This document shows positions 33,661 through 44,971 of a stretch of 64,000 bases of DNA, in pieces (positions within the stretch are counted from its first letter, which is position 1; every line of letters starts with the position of its first letter). This stretch comes from Morella rubra. Lineage: Eukaryota > Streptophyta > Magnoliopsida > Fagales > Myricaceae. The notes beneath the pieces are model-generated. The model saw nothing but the letters and a program-made list of their open reading frames with translations, searched no databases and was not told the DNA's origin. The stretch lies in contig CM025852.1 of the NCBI GenBank assembly GCA_003952965.2, forward strand, positions 849,572 through 913,571, read 5' to 3'. The translations under genes were made by a program, and so were the position numbers.

Positions 33661-34030
33661 GATGCTAATGTGAGGTTTATATGCCTTACGCTCCCTTCTC
33701 TCTTAAGCTAACTTTTGGGGGTGAGTTTTCTGAAGGCATGTAACAAATGATATTAGAGCCTACACCATGCCTCCGAGTTGCAATCATGCGGCGCAGGGGG
33801 TGATGTCGATATTGCAGTGTTAGCCCGAGACTAGGAAAAACCTAGTGAACAACCAGCCTGTGTGGGCACTGGGGTTGTGGAGCATGGTGGAATGTTATGG
33901 ACCATTTGGAGAGTATGAGATCCGTCCCATATTGGTAGTATGAGATATGTCAATATAAGATTTATATGCCTTAGACACCCTTCCCTCTTAAGCTTACTTT
34001 TGGAGGTGAGTTCTCCTAAGGCATGTAACA

Positions 34031-34440
34031 CCGTCCCAACACAGCCTTTGTGGCCAGGATCTGTACAAATACTCCTTTTCATTCTTTGTTTTTTTTTTCT
34101 TTTTTCTGGATGGATCCTGTTGCCCTGGCGCTCTGATATCTCCGGTCTGGGCCCTCACCAGCTGCAAGCGGCTTTCATGCGCCACCTCTTTTTTGGGTTG
34201 CCTCCAGCCGTTTTCAACGGTTTTGAACTTGGTTTTTAGCTGTAGGTTATAGTTGTGGTTGTTTTGGCCTTCGGAAGGGCTATATTATGTTTTGTATGGC
34301 CCCAGGTGGGCTTCTCTAGCTCCTTGTGGGCTTTGATGCCCCCTAGTGGGCTTCATTGGGTCCGGCAACACCACTATTTTGCTTGAATAGAATATTTGGT
34401 GGTATTTCAATCTTTTTTTGGGTCTCGCTAGTTTTGTTTA
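34031..34440 (+). other. Possible retroposon 3' fragment
   Basis: A GC-richer stretch with short internal repeats (gtgggctt three times between about 34306 and 34350) ending in tgaatagaatatttggtgg, a style seen in 3' ends of plant LINE elements. No reverse transcriptase or other domain was found, so the class is uncertain. The frame 33940-34239 across it is not a credible protein. Confidence 0.3.
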
Positions 34441-37400
34441 GCGGTTCGGTTTGTTTACATCCATAGCTAATAATTATTATTTTTTTACTATAATTTCTAA
34501 TGCAATGAAAATCTATCGACATTATTGAAGGGAAAAAACAAAAAATTGAAACTCAGCAAGTCATATGCCTCAGACCTGTGATCCGCTGGCAGAGTTGTCG
34601 AATGTTGATAAGGATATGCTATTTTGGTGGTGTTCGGGAATAGAAATTTTTACTCTCTAAAATTTCTACACTCATTAAAAAATTATAAAATAAGCTCTCT
34701 CTTTATCAATTTATTCTTTTTTATTATAATATTTATTTAAATATTTCTCTTTATTTTTCTTCTTTCAGTTTCACAAGCTTCAAAATCTTCTAAAATTTTT
34801 GATGCTAACACTCTGTTTAGATCTGGTAGCATCTTTCTACTCTCTTAAAAAATAAAAATAAATAAATAAATAGGTAAAAAAAACGTACAAAGATTCAGGC
34901 ACCTTGGACCACTGTTGCACTGAGACCCACCTAGATCCTATCACCTGCAGAAGAGGAAAAAAAAATTGCTAGTCTTTTGCAGGACTCTGTAATGATCAGT
35001 CTTAAAAAATAAAAGAGCACAGGCTCATAGTGCTTGATGGAAAAGATTCCACAATGTGCATATATACTTTTTCTTATCTGATAAAAGAATTATTTTTTTT
35101 TCTTTTTTAATATGTGCTGGTCATTACAGAGTTCCATTTATCAAATTTGGAAAGGATCGAGTCAACCATATGACCATGTGGCCAACCCCTGGCCATTAAG
35201 CATAAAGGAATCCTGTTTCTCTGGCAGCTAACCACGCCTATTAAGCAAAGAAAGTATAGGTAGCCTTTAGTTTGTTTCTGTCTTGTATAACAATATTAAA
35301 CTATTGAGCCGCTGAATATGGATCTTACATGACTGTTTGGTTCTAAGCAGCTTATGTGCTCCTAAAGAAATCAGAGCAGCTGCTGCAATCTTCAAGTGGG
35401 TTGTTGCCAAGTGTTTTCTGTAGAAAACCTCACGACCCACAAGGCACTGATCATCTACCAATCCCTCCCTTCTGACCAACATTGGAAGTGGGAAGGCACC
35501 CATTCCCAATTCACTGAGTGTAATCCAAGTGCTTGCACAAAACCATTTGAAATGAGAACTATAAGTTGAGTCACAGACTCAGAGAGGCACCGTTTGTTTA
35601 TGACATAAAGCTACCAGTCTCAGTTGCAGGAGGACAAATTTTAGCATAGAGATAAAAACTGCTGTGCAGGACAAACAATCTGGGAGTCCTAAAATCTGGA
35701 TAATATTTTTTAAATATGTCTCATATCCAATTTGACTCCTCTCAATCTTTGAGCTTCAAAGGTCATTTGGTTTGGCAACCTTCGTCTAAAGGGGCGCCGG
35801 CTTCAAGCTGCCCAATGACTTTTTCTGATGGGGTTATTAACCCTTAAAATAAAGTTTGAAGGGTTGCAGTGGTGGTTGAAGCTTTCGGCCCAACTATTAG
35901 GCAGGTCAAATGGGTCAAATTGGGGAAATAAATATCTTAATTTTGTGCACTCCAAAGTCATGAACGTGCATTATCTGAACCAGGTCAGGGTTTTGGATGT
36001 GTGATAATATGGATTAAACCAAAGGGTCAGCTCAAGTTTAAAAAAAAAAAAAAATTGCGTTTGAAGAAAAGTTACTCTTAATCCCATGTATCATCTAGTT
36101 TTTTTCTGATGTATTAAGCAAGAAGTGAATTGGAGAGAATTGCTGATGCAGAGTATAGATTGCATGCTGTTTATAATTGATGTGTCAAGATGTTGTCGCC
36201 ATGCGGCCTAAATATACTTGATTGATTTTGAAATAAGCATGAATATATAAATAAATATGGTGGTCCTTAATTTATAATTGCCAGCAGATATACCACATGC
36301 AAATATCTGAAAGAATCTGTTCCTTTCTCTTTTCTAGGTAAGCAAGCAATTTCTGCCACCAACAATGGAGTACAGATATGATTTCATTGATTCTCAGGGA
36401 AATTAATCGTCTTCCATTTGGGGTTGTGGGAAATGGAGGATTATAGCAATAACTGAGCTGTCCATGCGTGCCAAAGAGGTGAAGAATCAAATCAATTAAG
36501 GAAGATTTTGCTGGTGGGTTTCTTTTTGCAAAACATTCATAGACAGACAGAACTCAGTTGACGAGGTACCAACAGTGGCCATGATTTCACTCCACCTCAT
36601 CTAGATACTAAAGGAATTAATGTTGGATTTTGAGGTGACCATGTGGCATGAGCTGTGACTTACTCTAGAATTTCCGGTCTGTGACTTCAGAGGCTTATAC
36701 AAGTAACTTCTGAAAGGAGAGGCTGCGCCTATTTTTCTTTGGTTCCTTCCTCCGTTTCTTGACTTTCATCAGATATTGGGCAAACGGTGCCAAAAATGGT
36801 TGTGGAAAATCTTACCTGGAGATCCTCATGTCCACTCCAGGCAATTTCTGGAAATCCCAACAAAGCCATGGCTGATTTCTACCTCATAATTCCTACCCTC
36901 TCCTTATTTTCATGTTGGAATTCAAATTCTTTTCTTTTTTTATGCAAAGCTGCTTGAAATAACTGAGCAACAGACCAATTTAGCAAAGGAATAAACATAT
37001 TTTGGTGCAGAAAATTTAGAACGTTAAGGTAAACGTGCTTTAGGTAAGTTGTTGATGATATCCGGGAATGATTGATTCTTTTGTTGCCTGGGTAAGTATT
37101 TGGGGTTCTTATCAGTAAAGAGAGAAAAAATGGCATGTAAGCATAATTTCTACCCATCATTGCTTGGCGCCCAAACCCTAACCCAATAATTAGCTATCCC
37201 CACATCTCCACCCAGGACTATTGGTCAATGGGGCCATCTCTTTGACTTTTCAACAACCCATCTTAGCCGTCCATTCTGATCATCCTCTTGGCAACTTAAC
37301 ACTACCATGGACCAGGTCCATAACTTGATTATCAATGACCAAAAAGGGTGAAAGCATGCCATTTGTACAAGCCAATGGGCACTCGCAGAAAAAAAGAAAA

Positions 37401-37481
37401 AGAAAAAGAGAGACAGAGAGAAGAAAACAGTGGTTGGAATTGGGCAAAGACTCCCACAAGAAAACAAACAAAAGACAAAAG
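34441..37481. other. Spacer upstream of the D6PK-type kinase
   Basis: No gene supported. Mostly AT-rich sequence with poly-A and poly-T runs. Minus-strand frames at 35267-35509 and 36272-36490 show no domain. The 3' part should contain distal promoter sequence of the kinase gene. Confidence 0.5.
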
Positions 37482-37519
37482 GAAAATGTTGACCTGGGGT
37501 GAAAATGTTGACCTGGGGT
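37482..37519 (+). promoter_or_regulatory. Tandem 19-bp repeat with two W-boxes
   Basis: The 19-bp word gaaaatgttgacctggggt occurs twice head to tail (37482-37500 and 37501-37519). Each copy holds TTGACC, a W-box core bound by WRKY factors. It lies about 500 bp upstream of the kinase leader splice donor. Function is inferred only. Confidence 0.5.
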
Positions 37520-37844
37520 TATAGTGGTTATTCTGGAAGAGTAGAAGCCCAAAATGGGGAATTCAAAAGGCAGAAAACACGAGGAGACAGGTTGGAGCCT
37601 TTGGAGGCCCATATGTTGGATTCAGACCCTTCTGTTTTGGGAACAAAATACATTGAAATAATTGAAACCGGAAAAAAGGAAAAAAATAAAATAAAAATAA
37701 AAACAAAAGCCTTCACTTTAACTTTGACCCTTCTCTCTCTCGCTTTACAGGGAGGGGTAGCCCACAGAAACACCCAACTCTTTCTTACTCTTAAGCTTTT
37801 CTTCTCTCTTCCTCTCTCCTTCTCCTTTTCCTCTCACTGTCTCT

Positions 37845-38780
37845 GTCTCTCTCTCTCTCTCTCTCTATACATTTGAGGAGAAGGAGCTCTCACACATTGC
37901 TCTCTTTTATCTCCCTCTACAGTAGTGAGTGAGTGCTCTTTTCCCACTCTGCGAAAGTAACGGACCCCCCTCCCCCAAAGTTCTGATCTTTGAGACTCTA
38001 TCTCAGGTACTCTTTTGAGCTTCCTTTTTCTTCTTGCTTTTCAACTGGGTACTCTGATTTGCTTAAGTCGGATGTTTTTTCTTTTTCTCTTTGTTATCTG
38101 TTTTGTTCTTTAGCATCTGGTGTCTTCGTGGGTTTTTTTGGATCCGAAGATCTGTATCATTCCTCCTTTACTTTGTTCTTATCTTTTGCTCTTTTAGCAT
38201 TTGTTGTGTACTCAGAGCAGTGAAATATCTTCATTTGTGTGGGATTCCATTGAGGTTCTCTTGCTTCGTATGGTTCTTTGATCCATCACACTTTTCCTCT
38301 TGAAAGTTCAATTTTTCCATGAAAAAGAAGGACAAGCATTTTGAGGTAGATGACTGTATATTCTTGTATTTTGAAAAAGTTCAACCAATTTCTGGTTGGT
38401 CTTTTTGTAGTTTTTCAACTATGATCCGGGCGTGCATATAAATTTTTTTTGTTGGTCAGGCTTACATAGCAATATTATTGTTATTAGTTGAGTAAATATT
38501 CGATTCTAAGCTCCTACCGGATAGGTTTCTTGCTTATTTATTAGGGCTTATTTGGTCTAGTAGAGGATGCTGCATTAATCCCGGCGTTTGATCCCCTTCG
38601 TGGATCATGTAGAAATAGCGGTGACTAACGATTGTGAATCTCTGATTTTTTTTTTCTTTTTTGGCTCCAATTGTATCCTTTAATTTCTGTGACTTACGGT
38701 ATGGCCTGAGTATGACACCTTCGCGTCAAGCATTTTACGTATGTTGCCTTCTGTTGATGTTTTTGGTTGGTCTTTTGTAG
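37845..38780 (+). other. Kinase 5' leader with CT tract and leader intron
   Basis: A (CT)n tract ends near 37868. A leader exon probably ends at 38006 (tctatctcag|gtactc) and a 774-bp intron runs to an acceptor at 38780 (gtcttttgtag). Leader introns are usual in this kinase family. Exact transcription start not determined. Confidence 0.55.
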
Positions 38781-38797
38781 GTTTGAACCTGCTGTTG

Positions 38798-38973
38798 ATG
38801 AGCCTGGAGATGGAAATAGTTGGAACAGTCAATGGTGGGAGTTATGTGGTGAAGCTGGGGGTTGAGTGATGGGTTTGTTTAAGCTGATCTGTTTAGCAAG
38901 TCCGCATTCTTTAGATGGCCTCAAAATCCAGTGCCAGAACTTCTCCGGAAAAACAGAGGAGATTAGTCAGTAG
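38798..38973 (+). promoter_or_regulatory. Two overlapping upstream ORFs in the kinase leader
   Basis: uORF1 (38798-38869) encodes 23 residues starting MSLEMEIVGTVNGG. Its stop overlaps the start of uORF2 as TGATG. uORF2 (38869-38973) encodes 34 residues starting MGLFKLICLASPHS, in another frame, and runs past the kinase start codon at 38915. Ribosomes reading either would tend to miss or delay the main start, so translation of the kinase is probably damped. This assumes the leader acceptor at 38780. Confidence 0.6.
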
Positions 38974-41768
38974 TCAAACAACGGAAGGAAATTTCCGCAG
39001 GCCTTCACCTTTACAGATTACGAAGACTAGCAAATCGGAGCCAGTTACTCCAAGAAAATTACCTAAGAGTGTACAACAAGTCACATCAAAGCAGGTTCCT
39101 GTGGAGACGAGAGAGGAAAATGGATCACTGAGTTCTCATCAAAATGTGTCCAATGGTTGTTTAGCTGATAAGTTAGATTCAAGTTTATCATTGGGTGAAA
39201 CAAAACAAGTGCCAGCTTCTGCTACCCCTATACTAAATGGGACTAAGGGTTTGCTAGAGAGCGGGGCTGATCAAGAGAAGAAAACATCAGAGCTTGGAGC
39301 TAGCCCAGCTTCAGCTAAACTCAGTGATGGAACCAGCAGTATTGCCAAGACTAGTGGGAGTGCCAAGATTAGCGATCGAGCCGATTTTGCTGAGAGTGGA
39401 AAGAGCAGTATCTGTAGAGGTAGCACAAGCAGTGATGTGAGTGATGAAAGTACTTGTAGCAGCTTAAGTAGCAGTGTCAGCAAACCTCACAAGTCAAATG
39501 ACATACGGTGGGAAGCCATTCAGGCTGTCCGAGCAAGGGTTGGTATATTGGGTATGAGCCATTTTAGGCATCTTAAGAAGTTGGGTTGTGGGGATATTGG
39601 GAGCGTGTATCTTTCGGAGTTGTCTGGAACGAAGTGTTATTTCGCATTAAAGATAATGGATAAAGCATCTCTAGCAAGCCGTAAAAAGCTACTTCGGGCT
39701 CAGACAGAAAGAGAAATACTACAATCTTTAGACCATCCTTTCCTCCCAACCTTATATAATCATTTTGAGACAGAAAAATTTTCATGTTTGGTGATGGAGT
39801 TCTGCCCGGGGGGCGACTTGCACACACTTCGGCAGAGGCAACCAGGGAAGCATTTTTCTGAACAAGCAGTGAAGTAAGAAACCTGTCCTTAGCCGGTCTC
39901 TATATTGTTGTAATGGTGCAAATAATTTTTTCAACTGTTTTTGTTAGTCCAAGTTCAGGTCTTCATACCATAATATAGTTTGTTAAATTCTTGTTATAGG
40001 GGGAATCTTCGGCTTTTCTGAGAGTAGCTATTAGTCTCGTGCTATCAAATAAATTTTGGATTTCATCTCGTTGTTCTATACTGTCATCTAGTCGTGCAAA
40101 CAAAACCTTAGTTGGATATCCATTATCTCCAGCAAAAACTCTGGAGAACATTAATTTATGTGGGTTTATAGAGTGGTTAAATGTCAATTTCCGGGAACTT
40201 TTCTTTTTTATTTAAGGTGCGACGATCCCAAGATTAATAGTTGTGTCTCTCAATGAAATTGGAATCAGTCTTAAATCCCCAAGCATCTAGATGATCTTTT
40301 AATTTTAGCATCTGTTGTTTATCTTCATGGTAGTTTCCTCAGAGGGTCCTCTTCTTTCTTTTCTTCCAAGGTTGACTTTCCCACTGCAAAAAGAAATGCC
40401 TATCTCCATGATATTGCTTAGGCTGCTTAATTCTTCATTTCATTTTTGCTATAAAAAAAAAAAAGGTTCTATTAGTCATATGAAATCTATCCTAGCTATA
40501 GAGGAGGGAGTAAATGTCCTGGGTTGTCAATAAGAGCCATAAGTCTCCCTTTTGATTTCATTGTCCTAGACTCTCCTCTGAAGGCTCAAGCAGTTGTTAA
40601 TGAATGATGATATGGAGGGCCACTGGGACCTGTGCTTGTCCTGCGCCATCTCTTGGGCCTTTCTCCCCCATTGATTTCATACAACATCTCAAGGATTTTA
40701 GCTCTTTTATCTGCTGAATTTCAAGTATATGCGATGGTTGTTTACAACTCTTTTATCAAATAATGATGCAGTAATAGGAAGTTCTTTTTGAGTTGCATTC
40801 TTCAGTCACCCGTTACATAGGACTGGAAACCAATAATCTTACTGCGTTGCATTAGTAATGGATCGTGATATTCATTGTTTTTCTCTGTGAACCCTTCAAT
40901 ATGCAGGTTTTATGTAGCGGAGGTTCTCCTTGCTATGGAGTATCTCCACATGCTTGGCATTGTTTACCGTGACCTCAAGCCAGAAAATGTCCTCGTGAGG
41001 GAGGATGGGCACATCATGCTCTCTGACTTTGACCTTTCCCTTCGCTGTGCTTACAGCCCAACGCTAATCAAGTCTTCTGCACCCGATTCGGAACCCTTGC
41101 GCAAGAACCCGGTTTATTGTGTCCAACCAGCTTGCATTGAGCCCTCCTGTATCCAACCTTCTTGTGTAGCGCCTACTACATGTTTTGGGCCTCGTCTGTT
41201 TTCAAGCAAATCCAAGAAAGAGCGGAAACCCAAGAATGAGATGGGAAACCAAGTCAGTCCATTGCCGGAGCTTATTGCAGAGCCAACAAATGCTCGCTCA
41301 ATGTCATTCGTTGGGACACACGAGTATTTGGCACCTGAAATAATCAAAGGTGAAGGGCACGGCAGTGCTGTTGATTGGTGGACTTTTGGGATCTTTCTCT
41401 ACGAGCTCTTGTTTGGTAAGACTCCTTTCAAAGGTTCAGGGAACCGTGCCACCTTGTTCAATGTTGTAGGTCAACCACTGCGTTTCCCAGAGTCACCCGT
41501 GGTCAGCTTTTCTGCGAGGGATTTGATAAGAGGCTTACTAGTGAAAGAGCCCCAACATCGGTTGGCATATAAGCGAGGAGCAACAGAAATCAAGCAGCAC
41601 CCCTTCTTTGAAGGCATAAATTGGGCTCTGATTCGATGTGCCAGCCCACCTGAGATCCCAAAACCAGTTGAGATTGAGAAAATTCCCATCCCTACGGCAT
41701 CAACCAGTGACAAAACTGCTCCTCAAGCTGGCCCTGATCAAAACTATCTAGAATTTGATTTCTTTTAG
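38915..41768 (+). CDS. D6PK: AGC-VIII protein kinase, D6PK type
   Basis: Two coding exons, 38915-39873 and 40907-41768, give 606 residues. The first 200 are Ser/Thr-rich and disordered. The kinase domain follows: glycine loop LGCGDIGSV (223-231), ATP-binding Lys in FALKIMDK (246), catalytic YRDLKPEN (Asp 342), and DFD (360-362) instead of DFG, which marks plant AGC-VIII kinases. The insert before the activation segment contains a Cys-rich run ([19 protein letters not shown], about 391-409) as in D6PK proteins, then [16 protein letters not shown]. The end YLEFDFF is a hydrophobic PIF-like motif. D6PKs sit on the basal plasma membrane and phosphorylate PIN auxin carriers, promoting auxin export; this is family knowledge. 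Position next to NOP2/OLI2 matches D6PK (At5g55910). Length exceeds D6PK itself because of the long N-terminus, so a D6PKL-type name is also possible. Confidence 0.92.
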
Positions 41769-42506
41769 TTATTTTCAGAACCAATCTGCTATTTGTTCTT
41801 TTCTTCGCTTGATAAAAGATGTAGAGTTCTGAAATGTTGATCATGTGAAAATTAGGGTTTTTTATAAGCCATAATGACAATATGTTTGATGTTGTTATGA
41901 AACATATTCATATTTGTGTTGCAGAAGTATCTTCTTTTAAACCATGACGTTGCTTCTGGTAGGAGCAACTGGCCAATGTGGTAATCCATAATGCTGCTTC
42001 TCATCCCTCCTATATGCTGCATACTTGGAAGCTAACAGATGTCAATTTGTCCAAGTCACTTCTGTTGTTTGATCGCAAGTTGTGGCTTTTGCTGGCTGTG
42101 GTTTCTTTGCATGCCACTGGCTCTAACTCCACCCCATACGTCGCTGTATTTGTAGGGACGTTTTTAGACTTCAAAACTTTGGATTTCTGATGATTAAAGG
42201 TCAGGAAAGGAACAAGTCAACTGAGTCTAAACCAAATCTTTTCAGTTTCCTTGGCAGATCAAACACTTTAGACGTTAGTTTTTAAGTCGTAGAAGAACCG
42301 TATAAGCTAATAACATGGACGTAGGCCTTGACCAAGTGAAATGCCTCTTTTAGCTTTGCACGAGACTCCCCACTTCTAACTGTGTCGCCTAAAGAACTTC
42401 TATGGAAATAGTACCCTTTCTCCATTGCTGGTATGGATATCTTCCTTCGAAAACAGAAAGCGGAAAAGAGATTTTCCCCCAATGGGATGGGCTTGGGAAT
42501 GGGGCT
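41769..42506. other. Kinase 3' region
   Basis: No gene supported. It contains the kinase 3' UTR and a spacer before the tRNA gene. A 70-codon frame at 41978-42190 has no recognisable features. Confidence 0.55.
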
Positions 42507-42510
42507 AAAA
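42507..42510 (-). terminator. Pol III terminator of the tRNA-Phe gene
   Basis: TTTT on the minus strand starts three bases after the tRNA 3' end, the usual Pol III stop. Confidence 0.7.
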
Positions 42511-42513
42511 GTG

Positions 42514-42538
42514 TGCGGTGAGCGTGGATCGAACACGC

Positions 42539-42581
<43 letters not shown>

Positions 42582-42586
42582 CCCGC
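42514..42586 (-). tRNA. tRNA-Phe (anticodon GAA)
   Basis: Seventy-three bases on the minus strand fold as a standard cloverleaf: acceptor GCGGGGA, D-loop AGCTCAGTTGGGAGAGC, anticodon loop actGAAgat with its stem, T arm GCGTGTTCGATCCACGC, and 3' acceptor strand TCACCGC plus A. The A box and B box (GTTCGATCC) are intact and there is no intron. The sequence matches the known plant cytosolic tRNA-Phe, including its acceptor-stem mismatch. Very likely functional. Confidence 0.97.
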
Positions 42587-43714
42587 AGGCATGCTTAACA
42601 ACCCTTCGTTATTTTATAATACCTTTTTATTTATTGCTTTTTATCTGTAGTATTTATTTTTTCATGGAAAATCTGTCTTCATATTCAATATTATATATAT
42701 ATATATATCTGTCTATGCAATATAAATACCCCTGTCAACTGTGGCTCTTCTTATTTTATTTAAGTATTAAAAAAAAAATAAAAATAAAAAAAACCTAGAG
42801 ACTTGAGCATTACAGAGGAATACTAACAAATTGAATGGTATATTCTGTCTTGCGTTTTTTTTTTTAAAAAAAGAATGGTATATTCTGTTTACAATATTCT
42901 GGAATGTGCCTTTTCTTTGTATCTTTCCTTAATTTTTTTTTCCCTCTGGAGTGGTGACTGGGGAATAACATGCAATTTCCCCTCTCCATTAATTATTGTT
43001 TTGACAAAATTAATATTGCAGCCCCCACCAATCCTTGATGCCAATTGACATTGTCCCTAGGAATTGCTTTCAAACATCATTTGACACATCACCCATTAAC
43101 AGAAAAGTTGATGACAGGTCACATCTTGTCCTATCTTGCATCCTTGCTTCTTCTCCTTCTTTCGTTTGCTTGGCATATATCCTAGCTCAATTTCTCTTAA
43201 AAAAAAAAAAAAAATTCCTTTTTCATTTTCTTATTTGCTTTACTTAAATATTTTGTTGACAGCCTGCATCTTCTTGCTGCAATTATCTATTATGGAAGTC
43301 AAACAAATCTTATAATCCATAAGGTTATATCCATCTAAAATCTGCTTGCTTTGCACATAGGTTTATTTGGGTTAATTTGAGTAGAACCAACTGAAAGAAC
43401 ATGTTTTTTTTAACAAAGAAAGAGTTTGTCTGCACATGGAAAAAGATGAATCATTATTTTTGTTTTGGGCTTTTTCTTTCAAATTTGTACTCCTACCATA
43501 TATATATATATATATATGTATGCTAGGGCTCTATTATTTGCAGTTAAAAATAAAAGTTTCTCCTAATAAACATCCATCTATGCATATAGCTATTACTCGC
43601 ATGATCACAAAAGTGGTAACCCAATTGGTTTGAAAGTATGGAAATAAAGACACCTAAGAGTAGGTGTGGCGGGTAGGAGGTATCATTTTCCTTACTTCCA
43701 AAACTCATTGCACT
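42587..43714. other. AT-rich spacer between the tRNA and hAT element
   Basis: No gene seen. (TA)n tracts lie near 42693-42708 and 43498-43517, with several poly-A and poly-T runs. Confidence 0.55.
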
Positions 43715-43722
43715 CTTGTAGG

Positions 43723-44963
43723 CAGTGGTGGAGCCAGGATTTTTCTATTAGGGAGGTCAGACTAATTAAATAATATTATTAAAAACGAAATTTAAATATT
43801 ATAGAACAAAAAAAATTTGCAACAGTATTTTGTTATAAGTTAACCTTGATTTAGAACTAAAAACAGGTACACAAAAATTTATCTTATCTACTTGATTGTA
43901 GATATATTCAAAAAAAGTACACAAAAGCATACTAATATCCTATTATAGGACAACTCGACGACTTTTTAAAGAGTCGAAATCATCTATTAATATTTATGTG
44001 CTAACAGTTGCAGCAATTTCTTTCTCAATATAGATAACCAAAGAATTTGCAAGAAATTCATCTTCTATCTTGTTGTGAAGTCTTGTTTTAATGATTTTCA
44101 TGACTGAAAAAGCTCGCTTTGTAGTAGCGATTGAAACTGGAAGAGTTAACACAAGACGAATCAATCTATCAATCAAATGGAAAATCTTTGACCTTCTTGG
44201 TTCCACCAATTTTCGGCATAACTCAGAAATTGTAGACAAACTTTTGAAATCAAGATCGTGAGACATATCACACTTTAAGGTTTGCAATTGATATTTCAAC
44301 TGAATCTTTTCTTATGCTGTAAAATCTTCAAGGTAAAATTTGTCAACAAGCTACAAATATCATCAATATTGAAGAAGTTAGATGCATTCTTAGGATCCAA
44401 GGTTGAGCTAAGAATAAGAAGTTTTGTTACTTTTTAACTAAACCTGTTGTTTAGTTCTTGTAATTAAGAGTCAATTGCAGCCACAAATATGCCAATTTGA
44501 TAATGGTGCTCAATTGTAACATGATCTCGTTGACTCTGAGACCTAGCTCGACCTGACTTGTACAAAGCATTCATATAAGGAACTTCAATATCATGTTTTT
44601 CACAGAATGACTTCACATTCCCAAAAAAGGCATCCCAACCATTTTCTCTCAACTCTTGAATGAGCTCTTTTGTAGTTTTGACCAAATGCATAACATTTAA
44701 AATGTCTTGAGTTTCTTGTTGTAGTGCTTGACATAGACAATAAGAAAATTTTGGATTTCACCTATGACGCGTTGGTTTTAGCAATTTTTTAAATGTTATG
44801 GACTTTAATTTGGGGGGACCAAATAGAAATTTAAAATTTTGAAAGGGCCAATTGTAAATTTTTTCAGTCAAGCCTCTAAATATATATACTAAAAAAAATT
44901 TCACAAAACTTTTGGAGGGGCCACGACCCCCCCCCCCAGGCCCCCTCCCTCCCTCCGCCCCTG
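43723..44963 (-). mobile_element. Defective hAT transposon with 8-bp target duplication
   Basis: The perfect duplication cttgtagg flanks it (43715-43722, 44964-44971). Terminal repeats are cagtggtggagccagga on the left and, as reverse complement, caggggcggagggaggg on the right. Minus-strand coding pieces match the C-terminal half of a hAT transposase of the zinc-finger MYM/DUF4371 group: ENGWDAFFGNVKSFCEKHDI (44691-44464) and LIRLVLTLPVSIATTKRAFS with MKIIKTRLHNKIEDEFLANS (44299-43994), the dimerisation region. In-frame stops separate them, near 44462, 44416 and 44310, and the N-terminal half is absent, so no active enzyme is made. The flanks also show ggccacgacccccc, typical of these ends. 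Confidence 0.92.
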
Positions 44964-44971
44964 CTTGTAGG

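Larger units (their letters stand above)
32553..34030 (+). mobile_element. TRIM miniature LTR element, its 5' LTR split by a hAT insertion
   Basis: Two direct repeats of 135-138 bp, each starting TGTTATGG and ending GGCATGTAACA, lie at 32553-33745 (with a hAT element and its target duplication inside) and 33893-34030. Both contain 'atccgtcccaca/tattggtagtat', tttatatgcctta and 'tggaggtgagtt'-like words. Just inside the first is a primer-binding-site-like sequence for initiator-Met tRNA (about 33748-33760) and just before the second a G-rich purine tract. The internal part is 147 bp and encodes nothing, as usual for TRIMs, which rely on other elements. Without the hAT the element is about 420 bp. 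Divergence between the LTRs suggests an old insertion; no clear target duplication was found. Confidence 0.75.

Noticed and set aside
33940-34239. 99-codon frame across the TRIM 3' LTR and its flank
   Set aside because: It starts inside an LTR and has no domain; chance frame.
35267-35509. 80-codon minus-strand frame in the spacer before the kinase
   Set aside because: No domain, no splice context and no close similarity to a known family.
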